Positions 53,586 through 62,771 of a stretch of DNA of 64,000 nt are shown piece after piece (position 1 is the first letter of the stretch; every line of letters begins with the position of its first letter). The notes under the pieces are model-generated. The model ran no database searches. It was given only the letters and a program-made list of their open reading frames with translations, and was not told the DNA's origin. Source of the DNA: Saccharomycopsis fibuligera x Saccharomycopsis cf. fibuligera. Taxonomy: Eukaryota > Ascomycota > Saccharomycetes > Ascoideales > Saccharomycopsidaceae. The stretch spans positions 4,017,501 through 4,081,500 of the forward strand of contig CP012809.1 of assembly GCA_001936135.1 (NCBI GenBank), written 5' to 3'. The position numbers were made by a program, and so were the translations under genes.

Positions 53586-54734
53586 TCAACAATGCCCCTT
53601 GCGCCCCGCACGCTCAATCTTGAATGACTCAACCTCCTTTTGCAGCAATGCTTTAAGATCCGATAACGATAACTCATTGTTCTCAAAGCTAAAATTAAAG
53701 GGTGAGTGGCACACTGGCTCATCATTAGTATAACGAATCTTGGCCAAAAATGGATGTTCAAGTGCGCGTTCCACAGTAGCACGCTTAGTCGAGTCCCAAC
53801 ATAGCAATTGCTCAAGTAAATCACAAGCTTGTTCAGTAATATGTGGGAAAATATCGGACCATGGGACTGCTTGATATTGCGGTTTTGGTGGAGAGAAAAA
53901 ATCCCACGCCATTCTTGACCCATATCTAAGAACCACATCTTCTGGCGGGGTACCTAATACTTTAACAATCTCTGTAATTTGATGCAACTGGTCGTTACCC
54001 ATGAATAATGGTCTTCTTCCATAAAACTCTGCAAATATACATCCGATAGCCCAAAGATCAACTGGTTTGGAATATTTTTTTCGGCTCAAAATCAATTCTG
54101 GAGCTCTGTACCAACGAGTTGCCACATAGTTGGTAATTATGGATGTTTTTTTCTTCATATAAGCTGGAGATATACCTCTGGCCAATCCAAAATCGCAAAT
54201 CTTCAAAATGCCTTGCATAGTACACAAAATATTTCCTGGTTTCAAATCGCGATGGATAACGTCAGCAGAATGGATATACTTGATCCCACATAATAACTGA
54301 TACAAAAAGCTTTGTATGTGAAACTCAGAAAACTGGACAGAAGACTGAATAACCCTAGCAAGGTCGTACTCGATCAATTCTTGGAAACAGTATAATCCAT
54401 CAAATGGCTTAATGTAAACAATGTCCAAATCAATTAACGAGACGACATTTCTATGGCCTTTGAAATGCCTCATTAGCCTCAACTCTCTTATGGCCCTTTT
54501 TAACAAAACTTCTTTAGTGAATATGTTTGAAACTTTTTTAATGGCAATCTGACATGGACGGGACTGATCTCTGACATTGGTGTCTAATGCGGAGCACACT
54601 ATCCCATAGGAGCCTTTACCCAATATTCTCTGTACCTGATATCTTGAATCAATGTAGAAGTTGGCCTTTTCGTAGATGACATGCCCAGGTTTCGCATTGT
54701 AGTCCATGGCATCTTGGTTGTCATAGGAAGACAT
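53586..54734 (-). CDS. SMK1: MAP kinase with TNY activation loop (Smk1 type)
   Basis: A 382-residue kinase, close to yeast Smk1 (388), from the first ATG (MSSYDNQD); the frame upstream begins only with GTG. It has the glycine loop GKGSYG at 39-44, Lys66, HRDLKPGN at 161-168, DFG at 181-183, and the MAP kinase sequence ATRWYRAPE. The activation motif is Thr201-Asn202-Tyr203. TNY is the form of yeast Smk1, while Slt2, Fus3 and Kss1 carry TEY and Hog1 TGY. In S. cerevisiae Smk1 builds the spore wall. It is divergent from the twin-CX9C gene. Confidence 0.88.
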   Translation of the reverse strand: MSSYDNQDAMDYNAKPGHVIYEKANFYIDSRYQVQRILGKGSYGIVCSALDTNVRDQSRPCQIAIKKVSNIFTKEVLLKRAIRELRLMRHFKGHRNVVSLIDLDIVYIKPFDGLYCFQELIEYDLARVIQSSVQFSEFHIQSFLYQLLCGIKYIHSADVIHRDLKPGNILCTMQGILKICDFGLARGISPAYMKKKTSIITNYVATRWYRAPELILSRKKYSKPVDLWAIGCIFAEFYGRRPLFMGNDQLHQITEIVKVLGTPPEDVVLRYGSRMAWDFFSPPKPQYQAVPWSDIFPHITEQACDLLEQLLCWDSTKRATVERALEHPFLAKIRYTNDEPVCHSPFNFSFENNELSLSDLKALLQKEVESFKIERAGRKGHC

Positions 54735-55072
54735 GACTAGCACAAATTTGTAGTCTGACTAGAATAAGAACATGAGAGACGTACACACGCAAAAGAGTAC
54801 TCCAGCTGTATCGAATGAGTCTCCAATATCAAAACAGAGGAATAACCATGAAGCACAACATCAACAAAAACAACAATGTTGAGTGACACAAACATCGTAC
54901 AGCTATGGTGTCTGTGGGCCATACATGTTGGCACTGCGACCGGGTAGTGTCTTTCTGCAGCCCCCGTCTCAAAGATTTCAGTGCAGGTTTTCCAAACATT
55001 GAAGCCAATCAATCTACTAAGAAAGATATAATATAGAATTCACAGACAATAGCAGCATTCAGGAAATCAGTC
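54735..55072. other. Divergent promoter, SMK1 / twin-CX9C gene
   Basis: A 338-bp region. A CACAAA core resembling a middle sporulation element occurs in GACACAAAC at 54895-54903, and a weaker one at 54741. A CCAAT box lies at 55005-55009 close to the twin-CX9C gene. All are short and could be chance. Confidence 0.45.
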
Positions 55073-55657
55073 ATGGGCCTATTTTCTTTATTTAGCTCTA
55101 GCAGGCCAGAACAAAACATTGAAGACAGTGACCTTCTTCGAGACCTCCCGGAGGATCAGAAGAAGTACTTTCTCAAACAGGACTTGAAGTTGAAAATCGA
55201 AACGAAAAAGGCGGAGAGTCAAGATGAGCTAAATAACCTAAGTAGCAAAGTACTGCAACAGCAGCAACAAAACAAACAGAGCAAAACGGCACATGAGATC
55301 CAGAAATTTGAAGAATACAGAGCTAAGAACACAAAGCGAGCATCCGTGCTTGAGAACTGCTCTGAGATTCAGATGTTGCTTTTTCAATGTTTGCAAAACG
55401 GGACCTACAGCGAAAAGCTTACCATGTGCAACGTCAGAACTAAAGCGATGTTCAATTGTATTGAAACACAAAGAAAAACGCTATCGCAGCTTGGATTTGA
55501 GACGGCCAGATCTATAGATGACGCTGAGCGTATCAAGGGTATTTCCGATGACTTATTTGTGAAGCATTTTGGCAAAGATGGTTTACAAATAACTGATGAC
55601 AGTATAGCCAAACATGAAGAAGCATTGGAAAATATGCAGATGGAAATTTGGAAATAG
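55073..55657 (+). CDS. Twin-CX9C protein, possibly Emi1-like
   Basis: A 194-residue protein with a coiled coil (about 35-90, Gln run at 62-66) and a CHCH-type helical hairpin: Cys96/Cys106 and Cys119/Cys129, each pair exactly CX9C. Such proteins are usually imported into the mitochondrial intermembrane space by the Mia40 relay. Size and layout fit yeast Emi1 (187 residues, twin CX9C, needed for IME1 induction), but I recognise this only by pattern, so no symbol is given. MIC19-like proteins are an alternative. Confidence 0.85.
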   Translation: MGLFSLFSSSRPEQNIEDSDLLRDLPEDQKKYFLKQDLKLKIETKKAESQDELNNLSSKVLQQQQQNKQSKTAHEIQKFEEYRAKNTKRASVLENCSEIQMLLFQCLQNGTYSEKLTMCNVRTKAMFNCIETQRKTLSQLGFETARSIDDAERIKGISDDLFVKHFGKDGLQITDDSIAKHEEALENMQMEIWK

Positions 55658-56390
55658 TTCCAAGCATCAAATAACGATCAAAAGTGATTAAATAATGGCA
55701 ACTGAAACAAGCCATATGCACACAAATCATAGCTAGGACTAAGCAATCTCAATGCCGAACATGTCGCTTCATGAAATAATAATTGCTCGGACATGTTCCT
55801 GTATATAGTAGTATAATCTTACTATTCAATTTCATAAATCCGTTAGAAATCCGTTATAATAGTGGTAATGATAATACGTTGCAAAATATCAAAAACTACA
55901 TCATATTGCGTAGATGAGTGCTCTTCAGACGTAAACAGACCAAGTTAGTGGATCGAATGACAACACGTAACAAAAAAAGACAAGTAGCAAAAATAGGAAG
56001 ACAACATTTTCCAGAAAGTTCGAGGGTCAGCACAGTGTAAAATACCGTAGTCACCGTTAAGAAAGCGAGCATGGTTGAGCGGGATGAGGCGGTGGTGAGG
56101 GTTGCTGTTGCGAGCTTGCAGCCGCGACGGCAGTCGCTATCCACATCATTTAGCAAGCGTGCTGCAAGGATGACATAATCGCCCACTTCCTCCCGAGCAA
56201 GCTCAGCTGGCATTCGCTATATAAATACATAGGAGGTTCCCCGAGTCCATAACAGATTTTTTTTAAAGGTTTTCCATCTTACTACTATTAAAGTTATTCT
56301 CTTATCTTCTCCTCAAATTTATTTTCTCGTCTTTTTATCTCAATCTCGATTACTATTACTTCTATCTCTCTTTTCACATAAACAGCAATA
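55658..56390. other. Upstream region of RTC3, with a possible antisense ORF
   Basis: About 730 bp. A TATA box, TATATAAATA, lies at 56218-56227, about 165 bp before the RTC3 ATG. A 105-codon ATG-started frame on the minus strand (55896-56213), with GC-richer codons and a hydrophobic middle, overlaps this promoter; I find no family for it and treat it as unproven. Confidence 0.5.
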
Positions 56391-56831
56391 ATGAGTTCTC
56401 CAAATCCAGTATGTAAATTGCTGCATGCCAATTTATTTTTGACAGGTTCTTGTTACGCCTGTTTCAGCTTAGTTCTGTTACTAACCTTCTCAATATAGAT
56501 TAAAGTCTTTTACAGAGGTACTGATGCCGACTACTCTGTCTTCATTGACTCTGAACAAGCTTGGAAAGATTACAAGAAAGATTCTACTGTGCCACTTAGT
56601 GATGTTGTGTCTATCTATAAAGTCTTTACTTCAAGAGTTGGTGGCTCCGAAGGCAAGCTAGATGAAGTGTCCAAACAGCAATTGGAAAACGAATTCGGCA
56701 CCTCTAATTCTGAAGATGCAATTCTTAAAATTTTGAAAGAAGGTGACCTCAAAAACAGCCCTAATGTTGCAAAGAAGGGTTTCAATTCCCAAAACGACTC
56801 CAAAGGTCCTGCATCCGATTTGAAGTTCTAA
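56391..56831 (+). CDS. RTC3: Rtc3 (SBDS N-terminal domain protein), two exons
   Basis: Joining 56391-56408 and 56499-56831 gives 116 residues (yeast Rtc3: 111). The 90-nt intron begins GTATGT, has branch site TACTAAC at 56479-56485, and ends ATATAG. The first exon supplies six codons (MSSPNP). The protein is a stand-alone SBDS/FYSH domain with the pattern KVFYRGTDADYSVF and a helix ending ENEFGTSN. Yeast Rtc3 is a stress-induced protein implicated in RNA metabolism; the precise role is not settled. A TATA box upstream suits an inducible gene. Confidence 0.93.
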
Positions 56832-56913
56832 TTTTAGAACATACATTTTTGTTATATACATACAAAATTAAATTTTGCTGGCACAAAAAAATTTTTGCTT
56901 TAATGATTTGATG

Positions 56914-59617
56914 TTACTGTTTTCTATTAATAAACGCACTAAAGACGTTCGATGCTTTTCTCATCAAAACTTTTCCTGTAGTTGTAGTATTAGTTGTGGT
57001 GGTAGATGAAGATGTTGCTAGAGAACTAGATGAATGGTGAAGAAATTTGTCCCGATTGCTATTAATTGTGGCACACTCTTTACACGCTTCTTCTTTAATA
57101 TTACCAGTGGACCTTCTATACCTGAAGGAATCTGATATGTATCGTATGCTTTTGTGTGATACATGCTTTCGAACTTCTTTAGGCTCCGTCTTATCTTTCA
57201 ATTCTTCGCTCCAAATGTCTCTGAGGTTTTTTTCCACTGCTAGTTGATCTTGTTTTTTGAACGTTATTTCAGGAATTGTGGATGTGAAAGTAGTATTGAC
57301 GTCAAAATGTTTCTGCTTTATTGGCTTCCCATCTGCCGCTCCGATGTACCGCAGTCTAAAGGCTATTAGTTCTGCAAAATAACAAAAAGAAAAATTGTAA
57401 TCCACTTCATTGAATCTATTTAAGGAAATATCCATTGGCGCTATGGTAGGAGGAATTATTGAAGTCGCATGTTCCTGAACAGAAGAGGAATAGTCAAACG
57501 CATATGGCCCATTAGCATATTCAGTTAAGATTTGCAATTTTGTTTTCCAAACATGAAACTCTTTTTTGTCAAAACTTAGAAGCATCACCTCATATAACGC
57601 ATAGTTTTTTTCAAAAATTAGTTTTAGAGCCTTTTCGTATGGACAATACAATCCTTCAGAAGCGTCATTGGCCTCCACTTTGCAACATGATAGTGGAATT
57701 AAAAATTTCACATTGTACTTGTGCTTTTCAACATCGCATAAAATCAATGCGGACTTGAAGACAAATACACCATAAAAACTCGACACAAATGTTTTATGTT
57801 CAGTCCTCCATACTCCAGCTAATGAACCACATAATAACGGCACTCCAAAACATTCAACTGGGAAACTTAGCTGGGGGTCGAAAGATAGCCTGGAAAAAAG
57901 TTTTTTGGAACCCCCGTTTGTCTCTGTTTTATTTGAGTAGTCATTGATAATATTGAGCTTTTCTTTTATTTTTTCCAATGAAGATATGACCATTGATGTA
58001 CTTTCTTCGTCAGCATCGGGCATGTTTGCTAATAATGATTCAACCAACAGTCTATATTTGCCTAACCTTGAAGCAGGCTGGATTCAGCTAGGTTAGCGAA
58101 TTTTCTTCATATAGTATTTAGAGAACAAATGTGGTTATACCTTCTGCAATAAAGATAAAAATGAAAGATCCATTTTTTCCCCTAATGACTGTGTAGCCTC
58201 CAGAAACCGCTTGTGACCCTTTTATATGATATTAGTATTTTCTGTTTTTAACAACAATGGAATACAATAAGTGCAGCTAAGTAACTGTACATACTTTTTT
58301 TAAGTAAGATTCTTTTAAGTCTAAAGTCTCCAGAATTTTAGATACAATACCAAATAAGGAGAAATACTCTTGGTAGTAATGGACGCACATAGCTTTATCA
58401 GCCACTAAAGTTGCCACCAAGGATGCAACCATAGGGGAGTTTAGCATGATTATTGGCCTTGAATGATTTATTTCTGTGTTTTCTTTTGCAATGGTTCCAG
58501 TCATGGGAAAGTTGATGCTATGGTGGTCAGCAGGAAACTCCAACAGATTAGCGTTGATACAAAGTGACAAAGTACTGGTAGTAGTCGCTGTTCTCGCAGA
58601 TGCAGATGTTTGTAGCTGCTGAACTTCATATAAAAACTTGCGGTGTTGAACAATCAGCAAATTGATGTACTGCATCAGTGGAATTTGCAAAAATTTAGCA
58701 ATATAGCTTCCTTCGATAATATCTGTGAAAGTTTCCGATAGCATCTTCAAGAACTCAATGTATGCAATTTCTGTTGTAACCAATTCCTCAATAACTTTTT
58801 GTCTTTTAAATGTTTTCTTATAAGCCACAGAATGCAAACTAGGAGAATAGGACAGATGGCATGTTTTTGGGCTTAATGTTGAGTATGTATCACTGGATAC
58901 TGGTCCCAAAGATGTTGGTTGTAAATAAGAGTGTAAACTTTCTGAATAACCTGCTGAAGACTTCCTTCTCCTAGCCGGCCACAGCTTCGTCGCCACCTTG
59001 GAGGCAATAGAGTCCTTAGAACTTCTAGCTTCAAACTTTAGGGAAAATGATCTACTTGGCGTGTTTATTGTTGCATTTACAGATTCTCCCTTCTCTGATT
59101 GCTTTATGTTTTCATTGTCATATGACTCTTTACCTTTGCCTTTATTCGCTGAATACATCATATTTTGTACTTGGGGATTCTGGTAAAAGATACTTTTTAG
59201 TCTGCCCCTTGTTGAAGATCCTCTATGAACATTTTCGCCATTAATATTATTCGAATTTGTATCGTTAAAAAAGTACTGAAGTTTAGAATGTGTCTCCTCA
59301 GATATTATGGTTTTGCTTAATGATGGAGTTCGCGTCTCTGCGAATACCGACATTTCTGGTGCAGTGGTGTCTGCATGGTGATCAACTGGATACAGGCTAC
59401 TTAAACCATCCAAAGGACTGTTCAGTGATAATGCGGATAAATGATGAGGATTTACTGATTCTGTGTTGGTAGTTGGATACTTTTCAAATCCCTGAGTTAA
59501 CATCGTATTTGTTGTCCCAAGTCTTGGTGATGGCGATGGATTGGTTTCTGGTGTTATACTAGAAACAACTGACAATGAATACTCTTCGTGGTGCAACTTT
59601 TTATTCATAATGTTCAT
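56914..59617 (-). CDS. Rho guanine-nucleotide exchange factor (DH-PH), three exons
   Basis: Joining (in transcript order) 59617-58295, 58218-58141 and 58077-56914 gives 854 residues. Introns are 76 nt (donor GTATGT, branch TACTAAT at 58231-58237) and 63 nt (donor GTATAA, branch-like GCTAAC near 58091-58097). Splicing joins the DH domain (about 273-490): VIEELVTTEIAYIEFL in exon 1, then LEATQSLGEKM in exon 2 and PASRLGKYRLLVESLL in exon 3. The DH is broken by an insert of about 55 residues. A PH-like domain follows (about 540-650, ending EFHVWKTKL). The N-terminal 270 residues are disordered. Rho GEFs activate Rho/Cdc42 at growth sites. I cannot assign the ortholog. The start is the first of two close ATGs (59617, 59608). 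Confidence 0.85.
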
Positions 59618-59968
59618 TATAACATTTATCACTTTTCGGCTAGTAGGAAAGCGCCATCAGCTTCACATTGTTCCAAGTTTAGAGATGTTCTTCTTTCTTA
59701 GGTTTGCAGAATAGACGCTGGCGTGATTTACCTTTCTGCCGCGACGAATTGGACACAAAAGTGTCGACATGCATGTTCGGAAAATACTTTCTCATATGCC
59801 CTAAGCAAGGTCAGGTGCACAACCCTCGGATATTTTTCGACGAAAATTTTGTGATTCTAGTATACATAAACACTTCGAAATATCAAAAGGTGGTGTCAAT
59901 GACATCATATTGAATTGTCAAGGAATTGGTTTGTCAATCAAATAGTATTAATAACATTCAAATCCAAT
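59618..59968. other. Divergent promoter, RhoGEF / RRF1
   Basis: A 351-bp region between the two start codons. The RRF1 frame extends upstream to a TTG at 59915 but has no ATG there. No distinctive motif was seen. Confidence 0.5.
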
Positions 59969-60802
59969 ATGAACAATTTAGCAGTTAGAAATGCTTGCCG
60001 TTACATATTTCGCAATCAAAAAGGGCACTTGTCAAATACCATAAAATATTTGCCTGTAGGTAGCGGAGCATTAACACTTACGAACTCAACAATCAACTCT
60101 ACTGGCTTATCAAATTATCATGGTGCTATGAAAAGAGACTTTTCCTGTGGCACAATCTGCTATAAAAAGCAAACCAAGTCTTCAAAGGGAAACAAAAAAT
60201 CCAAAGGAACTGAAGATGAAGAAGAAGTTATTGAATTTGATTTTGGTAAACTATTGAAAGACACTGAGGCTAACTTCAAAGAGTCGTTGAAAGTTCATAA
60301 AGAGAAGTCAGCAGAAGCAAAGCTTGGGAAGGCTAATACGAGTATCTTTGACAACTTAGAAGTACATCTTTCTCATGGGCAAGCTGCAAAGTTTACTGAT
60401 ATTGCACATACCACTCTCAAAGGTAGAAGCTTATTGATTACTGTTTTCGATCCCAAAGATACAAAAAATGTTGTTTCGGCAGTAATTGGTGCTAATTTGA
60501 ACTTGAACCCTCAAGTTGACCCTAAGAATCCACAATTGTTGAAAGTTCCATTGCCATCACCTACTGCTGAGGTGAAGAATGAAACTGCTAAACAATTGAA
60601 GGTAGTTTTCGAGACGTTTAAAAGCTCAAGCTCTAAATATTCCTTATCTAGTGTGAGAGGTGATGCTATGAAAGAATTGAAAAGTTTGAAGAAAAGCGAC
60701 GATTTAAAAAAAACCATGGCTCAAGTTGAGCAACTATACAAGCAATATCTCAAACAATTAAGTGACAACTACAAGGACTTGGAAAAAGCAGTTTTCCAAT
60801 AA
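59969..60802 (+). CDS. RRF1: Mitochondrial ribosome recycling factor
   Basis: A 277-residue protein from the first ATG (MNNLAVRNA). An Arg/Asn/Ser-rich, acid-poor N-terminus (about 1-65) is a mitochondrial presequence. The RRF domain occupies about 90-277, with the conserved order: N-terminal helix, a beta region around GRSLLITVFDPKD, the LNPQVDP segment, PLPSPTAE, and the C-terminal helices with the RGDAMKELK motif. RRF splits post-termination mitoribosomes. It is convergent with GID4 by 205 bp. Confidence 0.93.
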   Translation: MNNLAVRNACRYIFRNQKGHLSNTIKYLPVGSGALTLTNSTINSTGLSNYHGAMKRDFSCGTICYKKQTKSSKGNKKSKGTEDEEEVIEFDFGKLLKDTEANFKESLKVHKEKSAEAKLGKANTSIFDNLEVHLSHGQAAKFTDIAHTTLKGRSLLITVFDPKDTKNVVSAVIGANLNLNPQVDPKNPQLLKVPLPSPTAEVKNETAKQLKVVFETFKSSSSKYSLSSVRGDAMKELKSLKKSDDLKKTMAQVEQLYKQYLKQLSDNYKDLEKAVFQ

Positions 60803-61007
60803 ATGTAACTATGTTATAAAATATGCATTCTTTATGATTAAACTGAATTTGAAACCAATTGCCATGAAATATAAAACTGTGATTATAATTAACAAAACCC
60901 TGTGTCTATACACCGAAAAAACCAAAAACCAAACAACTAATACAATGAGAAGAAAAATTGAGTATAAAAGCTCTGCGTGAGTAGGCAAAACAAAATGAAT
61001 GCCGAAA

Positions 61008-62039
61008 TTAAACAAACTCAAATGACTCTGAGAAGCCACCATCCGGAACATGTAACACTTCCAAGAATTGATTTTCGACTTTTTGATGAAAATAATAACC
61101 TGTTATAAGGCCGGTTTTCTGGTCTAGACAGATATAATATAAACCATCATACGAAGCTCTCTCCAAACGTTTTGTAGCATCAGGCACTAAAAAAACTTCC
61201 TTCCATCTCATGTAAATGTATCGCTGGCCTAAAAAGTTCTTATGACAGTATAAATTCGAGGATTTCCCTAAAAGCTCACCAAAATTCTTAGATATATTGT
61301 TGTTTTTGTAAATAACATCGTTATTATGTAGTTGCTTAACAACTTTGGGATATATTTCAGCTTTCCATGAAGGAAATTTGCTCCAGTATACTAAATCCAC
61401 TTGATCATGAAGATGAAGATTGGAAGTCTTGCGTCTGCTTAAAAAATTATGCTTCTCGCTAATGATCTCTGCTTCAAAAAATGTCGTAATCTCTGGGTTT
61501 TCTTTAGTCAACTTCTTAATGGTCAAATAGCCATTCAAATAGCTTTGATTCAAATCAACATGCTTGAACTTAATCGAGACTTCATGGCCATTATTCTTGT
61601 ATAGTTGCTTTCCGGCGAAACATGACCCTGGTCTAAGAAAAGTAGAATGAAGTACCCTATCAGAGTTATTATTAAAAATCTGTTCCGGCTCTAAAGCCCT
61701 GTAAGATTTGCGTGTGTTGTTGAGTAGCTCCAATAAATTTATGCTGTCAGGCGATGAGATGGATAACGAGGGCGATGAATGTGAGATGAGCTTAGATCTA
61801 GTATTATCTGCCTTGTCTGGGCTTAAGGTTGCTGCAGGATTGGACTTTGTGTTTTCCTTATGTAAAGCTTTGTGATTAAAGCATTTGTTGTTACTTTTAA
61901 TGCTGTTGCTGTAATTTTCTTTCTTTATGCGTTTGATCTTGAGATTCTCATCTTGACAATCTACCTCACGACGGCGCACAGAAAACGAACTGCTAGACAG
62001 CGAGCGCTGAAAGCCTTGAGAGTTGTGTATCGAAGGCAT
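61008..62039 (-). CDS. GID4: GID complex substrate receptor Gid4/Vid24
   Basis: A 343-residue protein (yeast Vid24: 362). After a disordered basic N-terminus comes the Gid4 beta barrel (about 130-343): PGSCFAGKQ at 137-145, VDLNQS at 161-166, and TTFFEAEII at 185-193, all family hallmarks. Gid4 binds Pro/N-degrons on gluconeogenic enzymes such as fructose-1,6-bisphosphatase so that the GID/CTLH ligase destroys them when glucose returns. The symbol VID24 is a synonym. A 12-bp palindrome with a CACGTG core lies in its promoter. Confidence 0.95.
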   Translation of the reverse strand: MPSIHNSQGFQRSLSSSSFSVRRREVDCQDENLKIKRIKKENYSNSIKSNNKCFNHKALHKENTKSNPAATLSPDKADNTRSKLISHSSPSLSISSPDSINLLELLNNTRKSYRALEPEQIFNNNSDRVLHSTFLRPGSCFAGKQLYKNNGHEVSIKFKHVDLNQSYLNGYLTIKKLTKENPEITTFFEAEIISEKHNFLSRRKTSNLHLHDQVDLVYWSKFPSWKAEIYPKVVKQLHNNDVIYKNNNISKNFGELLGKSSNLYCHKNFLGQRYIYMRWKEVFLVPDATKRLERASYDGLYYICLDQKTGLITGYYFHQKVENQFLEVLHVPDGGFSESFEFV

Positions 62040-62771
62040 ATTAGCTGCTATTTAATATGAAAAACGCTTTGTTAAAATACCAGCAATAGAGATTTTGATC
62101 CACAAAGTGTAACAAAGAAGATGTGGAGAGAAAATATTTGCAGGAGTTTTTTGGTTTTTTTCTAGTATAGATATTTCGGTGTCTGTGAGATTCAAGTCGT
62201 TGCTTTTTTTTTATCCGTTTTTTTGTTGTCCTCTTCACGTGAAGGTTCTTTGTGCGGATAGGCATAGTGCAAGAGAAACACACAGCTCATCTCATCATCA
62301 CTTGCTTATTCTAATGGTAATTTTTTGTTCACCTTTGCAGCTATTTGTTTCTGAAAGGACTCAGATGTAGCAGGGTATCAGGAGCCAGTGGTGAAGGTTG
62401 TCATGTAATTTGACTATGCGATGACAGCAAATAGTAATAACCCCAACGGTATGTATGTCAGACCAGGATTTGCCCCGATCGGAAAAACCATATAGTTTTT
62501 AGTAAGACATAATGCCAATGCAAGACATACTATAATTGGTCATTCCAAACACTGCAAAATTATATGAGTGAAAATCTTCAATCCAGTTTGGTTTTAATTT
62601 GGTGCTTAGAAACATCCTAAATATATGAGGAATCAAAGGGTGGACCGGAGATTCTTTTCTCCAAGCTTTAACAAAAAAGACTAGCACCCACTACCGGTCA
62701 ATGAAGATATACTACATTAATACTATACAATATACATTACAACACCCTATAATAATGGCAGTTAGCTCTTC
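62040..62771. other. Promoter of GID4 and 3' end of CMR1
   Basis: About 730 bp. The palindrome CTTCACGTGAAG lies at 62233-62244, about 200 bp before the GID4 ATG. Several short frames exist on both strands with no support. Confidence 0.5.
62233..62244. promoter_or_regulatory. 12-bp palindromic E-box upstream of GID4
   Basis: CTTCACGTGAAG is a perfect palindrome around CACGTG, the core used by bHLH factors such as Cbf1 or Pho4 in yeasts. Function is inferred. Confidence 0.45.
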
